A DNA stretch of 64,000 nucleotides from Pseudomonas sp. MYb118. GTDB lineage: Bacteria; Pseudomonadota; Gammaproteobacteria; Pseudomonadales; Pseudomonadaceae. Where the stretch lies: assembly GCF_040947875.1 (NCBI RefSeq), contig NZ_JBFRXN010000002.1, positions 2,108,001 through 2,172,000 of the forward strand, in the 5' to 3' direction. Positions 52,910-61,893 of this stretch are shown in pieces. Position 1 is the stretch's first letter. The number at the start of each line of letters is the position of its first letter. The position numbers and the translations under genes were made by a program. Below the pieces are notes generated by a model, which saw nothing but the letters and a program-made list of their open reading frames with translations, had not been told where the DNA came from and ran no database searches.

Positions 52910-52941
52910 CTTCAGGCGGTCCACCCACGGATCGCCTGAAG
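52910..52941 (+). promoter_or_regulatory. 13-bp hairpin between the LPMO gene and gspC
   Basis: CTTCAGGCGGTCC-acccac-GGATCGCCTGAAG with one G-T wobble; no T-run follows. Likely a partial terminator or mRNA processing/stability element that lets the LPMO be made in excess over the secretion genes. Confidence 0.65.
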
Positions 52942-52985
52942 TTCGGGGTTTCCAGATTCATGGAAAAGTTTGCAGGACGGTCTCG

Positions 52986-53495
52986 ATGATTGGGCGACTT
53001 TGCACCGTGTGCCTGTTGTTGATCTGCGTGCTCTACACGGGGTTTCTGCTGTGGCAGGAGCGCGACTTTCGCGCAGGCCTGGCCGCGCCGCGACTCGAGG
53101 CCGCGTCAGTGCCGACACTTGAGCCATCCAGGCCACTCGATCCCACGGCCATCGTCACCGTGCTCGGGCTGACGGCTGAAACGGCGTTGCAACGCAGTGC
53201 CGAACCCCTGACGTTGCTGGCCAGTTTTGTCGTCGGCAGCGGCTTGTCGAAGGCGTTGCTGGCCGACGCGCAGGGCGCGCGCATTTATCAGGTGGGCGAT
53301 CAGTTGCCGGGCGGCAGCACCCTGCGGCGTGTCGAGGCCAATCAGGCGGTGCTGTGGAACAAGGGGCGCGAAGAGGTGCTGACACTGCAGATGTCGGCTG
53401 TGCGCCTGCTCAATCGCCTCGACGCCGCGACCCAGGTACCGACACCCGGCATTTCCACGCGTTATCTACGCCCGCATGACGGGCCGTCAGAGTGA
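52986..53495 (+). CDS. gspC: Type II secretion system protein GspC (short form)
   Basis: Inner-membrane protein that connects the platform to the secretin. 169 residues: one membrane helix (LCTVCLLLICVLYTGFLLW), a short Pro-rich linker and an HR domain (about 55-145: LLASFVVGSGLSKALLADA, IYQVGDQLPGGSTLRRVE). It ends after the HR domain, without the PDZ domain of OutC/EpsC or the coiled coil of XcpP (about 235 residues). Overlaps gspD by four bases (GTGA). Confidence 0.85.
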   Translation: MIGRLCTVCLLLICVLYTGFLLWQERDFRAGLAAPRLEAASVPTLEPSRPLDPTAIVTVLGLTAETALQRSAEPLTLLASFVVGSGLSKALLADAQGARIYQVGDQLPGGSTLRRVEANQAVLWNKGREEVLTLQMSAVRLLNRLDAATQVPTPGISTRYLRPHDGPSE

Positions 53496-55432
53496 TTACA
53501 CCGATGAACAGCTTCAACGGCACGCAGCTTTTGCGTGCCCTCCTTTTTCTTGCGGCGTTGACGACTGTGTTGTTTCCCGGTGAGGCGCAGGCCCAGGAAG
53601 AACAATGGCAACTGGCGATGAACAACGCCGAGTTGCGGGACATCGTCGAAGAAATGTCAGACATTCTCGGCACGACCGTGGTGCTCGATCCACGGGTGTC
53701 GGGGCGCATTACCGTGATGTCGCGCCAGGCCCTCGACCGTGAGGGCGTACGTCGTCTGTTTTACTCGGTGCTCGATGCACACAATTTCACCGTGATCGAC
53801 GAAGGCGACCGGATTCTCATCACCCCGGTCACGGAAGCGAAAACCCGTGCCGGCCTTGGCACGGCAAAAACCACCACGGCCTCGCAGTTCGTCACGCAGG
53901 TCATCGCACTCAACACCAGCAACGCCGCCGACCTCGCCGGGCTGGTGCGTCCGCTGGTCTCGGTCAACGGTTATGTCGGCCCGTCGGTGTCGGCCAATGC
54001 GCTGGTGGTCACCGATACGTCGGCCAATGTGCAGCGCATCGCCAGCGTCGTGCGCCAACTGGATTCGGGGCAGAACAACCTGCACTCGGTGATGCCACTG
54101 CAACATGCCCAGGCCGTGGACGTCGTCACGATCATTGAGTCCACCCTGGGCAAGCGCAACGCCGATTCAGCGATCCAGGTACTGGCCGACAGCCGTACCA
54201 ACCGCTTGATCTTCATCGGCCCGCCTGCGGTCCGCCAGCGTCTGATCGACCTGGCGCGTGGCCTGGACACACCGGCCACCGCGTCCGTCGACAATGCCCG
54301 GGTCATTCGTTTGCGCCACAGCGACGCCAGGCAACTGGCCGAGATTCTGGAAGTGATGGGGCAGGGCCGAAAGCAGGCGTCGGCCCTGGGCAGTGCCCGG
54401 GATAACCTTTCCGGTGCTGCGTTCATGGTCAAGGCGGACGAAAGCCAGAACGCGCTGGTGGTGATCGCCGAGCCGGCGCAAGTGCGCACCCTGGAAAACA
54501 TCGTGCGTCAGTTGGACCAGCCGCGTTCGCAAGTACTGATCCATGCCGCCATCGTCGAGATTTCCGGCGATATCGCAGAAACCGTCGGCGTCCAATGGGG
54601 CTTGAGCACCGGCGACATCAAGGGTTTCATCAACTTCCCCGGCACTGACGTACCGATCGTCGGTGGGCTGACCTTCGACGGCAAAAGAGTTGCCCCGGAA
54701 GGTGCGATCCTGAAACTGGGCACTGACCGTTTCGGCGCCTTGATCTCGGCGCTGGCCAGCAATACCCACAGCAACTTGCTGTCCACGCCGAGCCTGCTGA
54801 CCCTGGACAACCAGCAGGCGGAAATCATCGTCGGGCAAAACGTGCCGTTCAAGACCGGCTCCTATGCCACCAGCAACAACGGTGCGGACAACCCGTTCAC
54901 CACGGTCGAGCGCAAGGACGTCGGCATCAGCCTGAAGATCAAACCGTACATCAACGAGGGTTCGACCCTGCGACTGGAAGTCGAGCAGGAGGTCTCGGAC
55001 ATTGCCCCCTCGGTGAGCGGCATTGATTCCTCCGACCTGATCACCAACAAGCGCGCACTCAAGAGCACCATCCTCGCCGACGACGGAGAGATCATCGTCA
55101 TCGGCGGGCTGATCCGCGACAGCGTGCGGACCCAGCGCAGCGGCGTGCCGTTGCTGCGCGATATTCCCTACCTGGGCGCGCTGTTTCGCTGGAGTCGCGA
55201 CACGCAAACCAAAAGCAACCTGATGGTGTTCCTGCGGCCGACCATCGTGCGCAGCAAGGAAGACCTGGCCGACGTCAGCCAGCAGCGCTACAACGCCCTG
55301 CGTAACCTGAGCCAGCCCGGCGCGAACGAAAACAACTCGTTGCTGTTGCCGGCGCAGGCGCGGCAGTTGTTCGACCAGCCCGTCGATGAACCGGTGTTCG
55401 ATTTACGCACCCCCACAGGGGCGGCGCCATGA
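53492..55432 (+). CDS. gspD: Type II secretion system secretin GspD
   Basis: Outer-membrane channel for folded substrates. 646 residues: signal peptide (cleaved after EAQA), N0 domain (LRDIVEEMSDILGTTVVLDP), N1-N3 repeats, then the secretin domain (VLIHAAIVEISGDIAETVGV; VPLLRDIPYLGALFRW). GTG 53492 is used because it overlaps the gspC stop; ATG 53504 is an alternative. No pilotin gene is visible nearby. Confidence 0.95.
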   Translation: MITPMNSFNGTQLLRALLFLAALTTVLFPGEAQAQEEQWQLAMNNAELRDIVEEMSDILGTTVVLDPRVSGRITVMSRQALDREGVRRLFYSVLDAHNFTVIDEGDRILITPVTEAKTRAGLGTAKTTTASQFVTQVIALNTSNAADLAGLVRPLVSVNGYVGPSVSANALVVTDTSANVQRIASVVRQLDSGQNNLHSVMPLQHAQAVDVVTIIESTLGKRNADSAIQVLADSRTNRLIFIGPPAVRQRLIDLARGLDTPATASVDNARVIRLRHSDARQLAEILEVMGQGRKQASALGSARDNLSGAAFMVKADESQNALVVIAEPAQVRTLENIVRQLDQPRSQVLIHAAIVEISGDIAETVGVQWGLSTGDIKGFINFPGTDVPIVGGLTFDGKRVAPEGAILKLGTDRFGALISALASNTHSNLLSTPSLLTLDNQQAEIIVGQNVPFKTGSYATSNNGADNPFTTVERKDVGISLKIKPYINEGSTLRLEVEQEVSDIAPSVSGIDSSDLITNKRALKSTILADDGEIIVIGGLIRDSVRTQRSGVPLLRDIPYLGALFRWSRDTQTKSNLMVFLRPTIVRSKEDLADVSQQRYNALRNLSQPGANENNSLLLPAQARQLFDQPVDEPVFDLRTPTGAAP

Positions 55433-56895
55433 GCGAACCGGTCGATCAATTACCCTTCGGTTTTGCCCGGCGCTCGGGCGTGCTGCTGGTGCTCGGGGAC
55501 AGCGGGCCAAACCTGGTGCTGCGAGCCGATACGCCGCTGACGGCGTTGTCGGAAGCCTATCGCCTGTGCGGGCGGAAATTGCCGCTGCAAGTGTTGGATG
55601 ACGACGCGTTCGCCGCCTGCCTGGCCACGGCGTACCGTGACGGCCAGAGCGCGGCGGAGCAGGTTGCCCAGGGGCTCGACGACGAACTCGACCTGCTCAG
55701 CCTGGTGGATCAGGTGCCGCAGACCGCTGACCTTCTGGAGCAGCAGGGCGATGCGCCGATCATCCGGTTGATCAACGCGTTGCTCAGCGAAGCCGTGCGC
55801 GAACAGGCGTCCGACGTCCACCTGGAAACCTTCGAACATTCCCTGTCGGTGCGCATGCGCGTCGACGGGCAATTGCGCGAAATGCTCAGGCCCAGGCGGG
55901 AGCTGGCGACGTTGCTGGTGTCGCGGATCAAAGTCATGGCGCGCCTGGACATCGCCGAAAAGCGCATTCCGCAGGATGGCCGGATAGCGTTGCGCCTGGC
56001 CGGGCATGAAGTCGACGTGCGGGTGTCGACCCTGCCCTCGGCCCATGGCGAGCGGGTGGTGCTGCGTCTGCTGGATAAACAGGCCGGGCGCCTGGATTTG
56101 CAGCGCCTGGGCCTGCCGCAAGACAGCCTCGCGACTCTGCAGCATTTACTGGCCAGGCCCCACGGCATTCTGCTGGTGACCGGCCCTACCGGCTCCGGCA
56201 AAACCACCAGCCTGTACGCGGCACTGAGCAGTCTGAACGACCAGACGCGCAACATTCTCACGGTCGAAGACCCCATCGAATACCACCTGCCGGGTATCGG
56301 CCAGATGCCAGTCAATCCGAAAGTGGACATGACCTTCGCCCGTGGCTTGCGCGCGATTCTGCGCCAGGATCCGGACGTGGTGATGGTCGGTGAAATCCGC
56401 GACCGCGAAACTGCGCAGATCGCTGTCCAGGCCTCGCTGACTGGGCATCTGGTGCTGTCGACCCTGCACACCAACAGTGCCGCCGGTGCGGTGACACGGC
56501 TGGTGGAGATGGGTGTCGATGCCTACCTGCTGGCGTCATCGCTGGTAGGCATTCTCGCTCAGCGCCTGCTGCGTACGTTGTGCCCGCACTGCAAGGCCCC
56601 TTATCAGGCTGACGCAGCGACCTGCCAGCGTCTGGGCGTGGACGGGGGGACGCAACTGTTCAGCGCCGTGGGCTGCGATCAGTGCCAGCACGGTTATCGC
56701 GGCCGCGTCGGCATCTACGAGTTGATCAGTGTCACGCCGGCCCTGGCGGCGCTGATTCATCAGGGGGCCAGTGAGCAGGCGCTGGTGGATGAGGCGCGGC
56801 AGGTGTCGCGCAGTCTGTTCCAGGACGGTCGCCAGCGGGTCCTGGATGGCGTGACCAGCCTCGACGAATTGTTGCGTGTGACCCGGGAGGAGTAG
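55429..56895 (+). CDS. gspE: Type II secretion ATPase GspE
   Basis: Cytoplasmic hexameric ATPase that powers the pseudopilus. 488 residues: short N1E, N2E, Walker A GPTGSGKTTSLYAAL, Asp box ILTVEDPIEY, Walker B DPDVVMVGEIRDRETAQ, His box, and the CM zinc motif with paired cysteines (CPHCKAPY, CDQCQHGY). ATGA overlap with gspD; 3 bases to gspF. Confidence 0.97.
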   Translation: MSEPVDQLPFGFARRSGVLLVLGDSGPNLVLRADTPLTALSEAYRLCGRKLPLQVLDDDAFAACLATAYRDGQSAAEQVAQGLDDELDLLSLVDQVPQTADLLEQQGDAPIIRLINALLSEAVREQASDVHLETFEHSLSVRMRVDGQLREMLRPRRELATLLVSRIKVMARLDIAEKRIPQDGRIALRLAGHEVDVRVSTLPSAHGERVVLRLLDKQAGRLDLQRLGLPQDSLATLQHLLARPHGILLVTGPTGSGKTTSLYAALSSLNDQTRNILTVEDPIEYHLPGIGQMPVNPKVDMTFARGLRAILRQDPDVVMVGEIRDRETAQIAVQASLTGHLVLSTLHTNSAAGAVTRLVEMGVDAYLLASSLVGILAQRLLRTLCPHCKAPYQADAATCQRLGVDGGTQLFSAVGCDQCQHGYRGRVGIYELISVTPALAALIHQGASEQALVDEARQVSRSLFQDGRQRVLDGVTSLDELLRVTREE

Positions 56896-56898
56896 CCG

Positions 56899-58101
56899 GT
56901 GCCGACGTTCGATTATCACGCCGACGACGGCCAGGGACGACGCTGCAAGGGGCGACTGGATGCCGACAGCCCGCGCCATGCCAGGCAATTGATGCGCGAG
57001 CGCGGTCTGTGGCCGCTGGAGTTGCACGAGGTGCGCACCGGCAGCGCCACGCGACCGCGCGGCGCACGCCTGGGGGCGGCGCAACTGGCGCTGTTGACGT
57101 TGCAGCTCTCCACGCTGGTGCAAGCCGGCCTGCCTCTGGAGGAAGCGCTGGACGCGGTGGCCCGGCAGAGCGCCAGGCGCAAGGTGGCGGGCCTGCTGTC
57201 GGCGATCCGCGGCCGGGTGATGGAAGGGCATGCACTGTCGAGCGCATTGGGCCAGTTTCCCAGGGCGTTTCCCGAGCTGTTTCGCGCCACCGTTGCCGCC
57301 GGCGAACGCTCCGGGCACCTGGGCCAGGTGCTGGAGCAATTGGCGGCGTACACCCAGGCTCGCCAGGCTTCGCGGCAGAAAATCCAGATGGCGCTGGTGT
57401 ACCCGCTGATCCTGATGTTCGCCAGCGTGGCAATCGTGGGTTTCCTGCTCGGCTACGTGGTGCCCGATGTGGTGAAGATCTTCATCGACAGCGGTCAGCC
57501 ACTGCCCTGGCTGACGCAGGCGCTGATCGGCCTGAGCGAGGGGCTGCGCGAACACTTCCTGGCGTTGATGGGCGTGCTGGCGGTACTCATCGGCGGCTGC
57601 CGCTGGAGTCTGCGCCAACCGGTGTGGCGCCTGCGCTGGCATCGCCTGACATTGCGGTTGCCGATCGTGGGCGAAGTGCTGCGGGCGATGGAAGCCGCGC
57701 GGTTCGCCAGCACCCTGGCGATTCTCGGCAAAAGTGCGGTACCGCTGGTGGACGCACTGGAAATTGCCGCCGCGGTCATCGGCAACCTGACCATCCGCGC
57801 GCGCATGGTCGATGTCGCCCGTTCCGTGCGCGAAGGCGGAACGCTGACCCGGGGCCTGGAACTCAGCGGCGACATACCGCCGATGATGCTGCACATGATC
57901 GCCAGCGGCGAACGCGCCGGCGAACTCGACCACATGCTGGTGCGGGCTGCCGAGCAACAGGAGAGCAGCCTGGCGGCGCGTATTGCACTGGTCGTGAGTC
58001 TTTTCGAGCCGGCCATGCTGGTGCTGATGGGTGGCGTCGTGCTGCTGATCGTCATGGCCATCCTGCTTCCGATTCTCAGCCTCAACCAATTGGTGAATTG
58101 A
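56899..58101 (+). CDS. gspF: Type II secretion inner-membrane platform protein GspF
   Basis: Polytopic platform protein. 400 residues from GTG 56899 (MPTFDYHADDGQGRRCKGRL as read), two cytoplasmic GspF domains (FRATVAAGERSGHLGQVLEQ; MIASGERAGELDHMLVRAAE) and three membrane helices. Three bases separate it from both neighbours. Confidence 0.96.
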   Translation: MPTFDYHADDGQGRRCKGRLDADSPRHARQLMRERGLWPLELHEVRTGSATRPRGARLGAAQLALLTLQLSTLVQAGLPLEEALDAVARQSARRKVAGLLSAIRGRVMEGHALSSALGQFPRAFPELFRATVAAGERSGHLGQVLEQLAAYTQARQASRQKIQMALVYPLILMFASVAIVGFLLGYVVPDVVKIFIDSGQPLPWLTQALIGLSEGLREHFLALMGVLAVLIGGCRWSLRQPVWRLRWHRLTLRLPIVGEVLRAMEAARFASTLAILGKSAVPLVDALEIAAAVIGNLTIRARMVDVARSVREGGTLTRGLELSGDIPPMMLHMIASGERAGELDHMLVRAAEQQESSLAARIALVVSLFEPAMLVLMGGVVLLIVMAILLPILSLNQLVN

Positions 58102-58104
58102 ACC

Positions 58105-58560
58105 ATGCAGTCTCCAAGCAACAACCCGTCTCGCCGGCAAGGTGGCTTCACCCTGATTGAAATCATGGTGGTGGTCGTGATCATCGGTGTGCTGGGCGCC
58201 ATCGTGGTGCCGCAGTTCATGAGTCGGCCGGATCAGGCCAAGGTCACCGCGGCGAAAGTCGATCTCCAGGCGATTGCCACTGCGCTGGAAATGTACCGCC
58301 TCGACAACTTCCACTACCCCTCGACGCAACAGGGGCTGGAGGCCCTGAGCAAACGGCCGTCGGGGCTGCCGGCAGCGAGGAACTGGAACCCCCAGGGCTA
58401 CCTGAAGAGCCTGCCGGTGGACCCGTGGGGGACGCCTTATCAGTTTCTCAACCCCGGCGTGCAGTCGATCGACGGCAGCTTCGACCTGTATTCCCTGGGG
58501 TCCGATGGCGCGGTCGGCGGTGAAGGGCATGCGGCGGATATCGGCAATTGGGGCGGTTGA
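58105..58560 (+). CDS. gspG: Major pseudopilin GspG
   Basis: Main subunit of the T2SS pseudopilus. 151 residues with the class III signal RRQGG-FTLIEIMVVVVIIG (prepilin peptidase cleaves before Phe; Glu5 present), YRLDNFHYPSTQQGLEAL and LKSLPVDPWGTPYQF. No prepilin peptidase gene is in this window, so PilD elsewhere must process it. Confidence 0.97.
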   Translation: MQSPSNNPSRRQGGFTLIEIMVVVVIIGVLGAIVVPQFMSRPDQAKVTAAKVDLQAIATALEMYRLDNFHYPSTQQGLEALSKRPSGLPAARNWNPQGYLKSLPVDPWGTPYQFLNPGVQSIDGSFDLYSLGSDGAVGGEGHAADIGNWGG

Positions 58561-58563
58561 TTG

Positions 58564-59031
58564 ATGCGCCAGCGCTGCCGGGGTTTCACCTTGCTCGAGT
58601 TGATGATCGTGATCGTGATCATCGGCGTGCTGCTGGGCATGATGAGCCTGGTGGCCGCGCCCAACCCATTGCGCCAGGCCCGACAAGAAGCGCAGGAGTT
58701 GGCCGGCATGATCCAGCGGCTGCGTGAGCGCGCCGTGCTCAATGGCGAGGAATATGGCATTCGCCTCAGTGACGTCGGTTATCGCGTGATGCAGCTCCAG
58801 GCGCAGGTGTGGGAACCGACGGCCGGGTTCTATCCATGGCCGGACAATCTGCGCTTGTCCTTCGAACAGGAAGGGCAGGCCCTGCCCCTGGGGGACGACG
58901 AAGGGTTGCCGCAATTGCTCATGCTCAGCAGCGATGAAAGCAGTGCCTTCACGCTGACTTTCATGGTCGCCGGTCGCATGCTGCTGAGGCTGTCGAGCGA
59001 TGGCCTGGGCGAGGCGCTGGTCGATGGTTGA
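58564..59031 (+). CDS. gspH: Minor pseudopilin GspH
   Basis: 155 residues from ATG 58564. N-terminal MRQRCRG-FTLLELMIVIVI with Glu5; the rest has the GspH beta-sheet region (IRLSDVGYRVMQLQ). TTG 58561 adds one residue. The 3' end overlaps gspI by eight bases. Confidence 0.92.
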   Translation: MRQRCRGFTLLELMIVIVIIGVLLGMMSLVAAPNPLRQARQEAQELAGMIQRLRERAVLNGEEYGIRLSDVGYRVMQLQAQVWEPTAGFYPWPDNLRLSFEQEGQALPLGDDEGLPQLLMLSSDESSAFTLTFMVAGRMLLRLSSDGLGEALVDG

Positions 59032-59407
59032 GGGGCTGTCGTGGGCGCACCGACGCGGTTTTACCCTGTTGGAAATCATGGTCGCCCTGATGGTCTTCTC
59101 GACACTGGCGGCGGCCGTGCTCTCGGCCAGCCAATACGTGGCAAGGCAAACCACCACGGTCGAAGCGCGACTCTTCGCCGCCTGGCTGGCGGACAACCAA
59201 CTGAACGAGCTGCGCCTGCAATCTTCGTTGGCGCCGGGCCAGCAGCAACGCGTGCTGCACATGGATCGCCGCGACTGGCTGCTGCGCCAGCAGATCAGCG
59301 CATCGCCGGACCCGCGATTGTTGAAAGTCGATATCGAGGTCAGGCTGTCCGCTGGCGAATCGACCCTGTACCGCGCCAGTGCCTGGATGCCCACGCGCCA
59401 TGAATAG
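59024..59407 (+). CDS. gspI: Minor pseudopilin GspI
   Basis: 127 residues from ATG 59024 (MVEGLSWAHRRG-FTLLEIM), with LEIMVALMVFSTLAAAVLSA and the GspI-type AWLADNQLNELRLQ block. Part of the pseudopilus tip with GspJ and GspK. An ATG at 59000 is in frame but leaves too long a leader. Overlaps gspJ by eight bases. Confidence 0.94.
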   Translation: MVEGLSWAHRRGFTLLEIMVALMVFSTLAAAVLSASQYVARQTTTVEARLFAAWLADNQLNELRLQSSLAPGQQQRVLHMDRRDWLLRQQISASPDPRLLKVDIEVRLSAGESTLYRASAWMPTRHE

Positions 59408-59942
59408 GCAAGCCGGGTTCACCTTGCTGGAACTGGTGATCGCCATGGCGATATTCGCTTTGCTCGGGCTGGCCAGTTGGGGATTGTTCGACGGTGTCGT
59501 GCGTGTGCAGCAAGGCACCACGGCCCATGAGCAGGCGTTCCGCCGCCTGCAACGCGCGTTGGCGGTGATCGAGCGCGATGTGATGCACGTCAGCGAGCCG
59601 CCGGTGGTTATCCAGGCGCGGCAACTGCGCATGCAGCGCAGTCATTGGCGTAACCCCCTGGACCAGCCGCGCAGCGAGCGACAAACGCTGACCTATCGAC
59701 TCGACAACGGTGTGTTGTGGCGTGAAAGCCTGGGTGAGGGCACGTCGGTCGTGCAGCGGCAAAAACTGCTCGAGAATGTCACGGGGCTGAGCTGGCGTCT
59801 GTTCGATCAACGCGTCGGTTGGCGGGGTGATGGGACGGCCGCTGACGATGCGAACCCGCCACTGGCCCTGGAACTACAACTGTCGGTGGGCCGTTTCGAC
59901 AGGATCCGGCGGGTGTTGCTGTTGCCTGGGGCGTCGCCATGA
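59400..59942 (+). CDS. gspJ: Minor pseudopilin GspJ
   Basis: 180 residues; MNRQAG-FTLLELVIAMAIF prepilin leader with Glu5, and the GspJ block FRRLQRALAVIERDVMHVSE. Forms the tip heterotrimer with GspI and GspK. ATGA overlap with gspK. Confidence 0.95.
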   Translation: MNRQAGFTLLELVIAMAIFALLGLASWGLFDGVVRVQQGTTAHEQAFRRLQRALAVIERDVMHVSEPPVVIQARQLRMQRSHWRNPLDQPRSERQTLTYRLDNGVLWRESLGEGTSVVQRQKLLENVTGLSWRLFDQRVGWRGDGTAADDANPPLALELQLSVGRFDRIRRVLLLPGASP

Positions 59943-60790
59943 ACAGGCGTCAGCGAGGTATCGCATTGATCAGTGTGTTGCTGGTCATGAGTCTGGCGTT
60001 GCTGATCACCAGTGGCTTGCTGCGCAGTCATCGCCTGGCGCTGCAAAGCAGCGGCCAGACCGTGCAGCAGGTGCACTTGCGCCAACTCGCGCTGTCCGGC
60101 GAAAGCTGGGCGTTGCTGCAATTGCGCGAGACCGCCGGGTTAGCGGCAAAAACCATCGACCTGACTCAGCCCTGGTCGCGCATGACCGCCGCCCCCGACA
60201 TCGAAGGTGTGCAACTGCGGGTCGAGATCGAAGACCTTGCCGGGCGGTTCAATCTCAATGCCCTGTTAAGACCGGGGCGAGTCGATCAGGTCACTCGCGC
60301 TCGCTGGGACCGTTTGCTTGAGCGGCTTGAGCTGGCACCGCTGCAATTGAGTCAGGTGGGCGCCTTGAAGGAACTGAGCCAGTTGCGACTTTTGCCGGGC
60401 GTTGACGGGCAAGTCTTGCGTCAACTGGAGCCCTGGGTCGCGTTGTTGCCCAGCGACGCCGTTCTTAACGTCAACACCGCTCCAGCGCTGCTGTTGAGGG
60501 TGTTGGGTGACGTCGATGCGGCGACTGCCGAGGCGCTGGTCCTGCAGCGTTCAACCACGGCCTGGGCCACGCCCCGGGCCTTCACTCAGGACCCTTTGCT
60601 CGCCGGTGTCGGCCTGAGCAGCCAGGGTCTGGGCGTCGGCAGTCGCTGGTTGCGCATCACCGTGCAGGTCGTGCAGGGACAAAACCGGCTGCGCCTGGCC
60701 ACCGATGTCGAGCGCGATCCCGACACGCACCAATACCGCGTCCTGCAACGTCGTCTTCTTCCTCCGATTGTCCATGAGATGCCGCAATGA
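59939..60790 (+). CDS. gspK: Minor pseudopilin GspK
   Basis: 283 residues, the large tip pseudopilin. MNRRQRG-IALISVLLVMSLA: prepilin leader without Glu5, as is normal for GspK. Two helix-hairpin-like SAM domains follow (VEIEDLAGRFNLNALLRPG; LNVNTAPALLLRVL). ATGA overlaps on both sides. Confidence 0.95.
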   Translation: MNRRQRGIALISVLLVMSLALLITSGLLRSHRLALQSSGQTVQQVHLRQLALSGESWALLQLRETAGLAAKTIDLTQPWSRMTAAPDIEGVQLRVEIEDLAGRFNLNALLRPGRVDQVTRARWDRLLERLELAPLQLSQVGALKELSQLRLLPGVDGQVLRQLEPWVALLPSDAVLNVNTAPALLLRVLGDVDAATAEALVLQRSTTAWATPRAFTQDPLLAGVGLSSQGLGVGSRWLRITVQVVQGQNRLRLATDVERDPDTHQYRVLQRRLLPPIVHEMPQ

Positions 60791-61893
60791 ACACTTGGCT
60801 TTACCTGACCGCCGAAGGCCTGGTCAGTCCCTCGACTCAATGGCCCTGCTGCCTGTGGTCGCCCGCCGGACAACGCCGGCCCATGTCGTTGAGCGAGGCC
60901 GCGCAGGCGCTCGATGGGCAGGCCGTCGATCTGCTGCTGCCCATGGAACTGTGCAGTTGGGTATGCACGGAGCCGTGGCCGACCAAACGTCATCCCGGTG
61001 CGCAAGCCATTGCCTTTGCCGTGGAAAACCAACTGGCCGACGCCATCGAGAACCTGCATCTGGGGATCGGGGCTCGTGACCGTGAAGGGCGTTATCCGGT
61101 GATGGTGATCAATCGAGTACGTTTTGCCGAGGTGCTCGCCTTGCTGGAGGACTCGGGTATCGAAGTGCGCTCGGTGTTTGTCGACGCTGATGTCCTGCCC
61201 GGCACCGGGCCGGTGGTGGTGCGCTGGTTCGGTCGGTGGCTGGTGGGCGCGGGGGCGTCGGCCCGCGTAGCGATGGAGGACGCGGGCCTGGCGGTGCTCC
61301 GACCGTTGCTGCCTGCGGATACCCGGTGGATCGACGAGCGCCACGATGCGGTCGACATCGACCCGTGCCTGACCCTCGATCACCCGCAGGCGATCAACCT
61401 GCTGCAAGGTCCTTTCGCGGCGCGCCGCCAGCACTTGTCGTGGCGCCTTGGTGCGCTGGCGCTGTTGACGATCCTGTTGCTGACCTGGGGTGCCAGCGCC
61501 TCGCGGATCGAGTTTCTCGACGGCGAAACCCGGCGGCTCGCCAGCCAGAACGAACAGCGATTTACCACGCTTTACCCGGATCAGACTCGCATCGTTGATC
61601 TGGTGACACAGCTCAAAGTGCTGCAAAGCCAGGCTGCTGAACCACAGAAAACGCGTATCGACGGGTTGTCGAATCTGATCGAGCAAGTGGTGGGGGCGAG
61701 TCCGGTCGAAGTCCGGCGTATCGAGTACCGGGCAGGCGACGGTTGGAGACTCCAACTGACCGCCAACAGCTTTGCCGAGCTGGAACAATTGCGCGAGCGC
61801 GGGCGCCAGCAAGGCATGCCGGTCAGGCTCGACAGTGCGAACAAGGAGGGCAACCGCGTGCAGGCGACGCTGACCGTGGAGGACACACCATGA
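60787..61893 (+). CDS. gspL: Type II secretion protein GspL
   Basis: Bitopic protein that anchors GspE to the membrane. 368 residues: actin-like cytoplasmic domain (about 1-215), one membrane helix (LSWRLGALALLTILLLTWGA) and a ferredoxin-like periplasmic domain. Sequence is less conserved; identification also rests on position and layout. ATGA overlap with gspM. Confidence 0.9.
   Translation: MNTWLYLTAEGLVSPSTQWPCCLWSPAGQRRPMSLSEAAQALDGQAVDLLLPMELCSWVCTEPWPTKRHPGAQAIAFAVENQLADAIENLHLGIGARDREGRYPVMVINRVRFAEVLALLEDSGIEVRSVFVDADVLPGTGPVVVRWFGRWLVGAGASARVAMEDAGLAVLRPLLPADTRWIDERHDAVDIDPCLTLDHPQAINLLQGPFAARRQHLSWRLGALALLTILLLTWGASASRIEFLDGETRRLASQNEQRFTTLYPDQTRIVDLVTQLKVLQSQAAEPQKTRIDGLSNLIEQVVGASPVEVRRIEYRAGDGWRLQLTANSFAELEQLRERGRQQGMPVRLDSANKEGNRVQATLTVEDTP

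Noticed and set aside
56536..59394. 952-codon open frame antisense to gspE-gspI
   Set aside because: Runs across several verified T2SS genes on the opposite strand; low-complexity composition.
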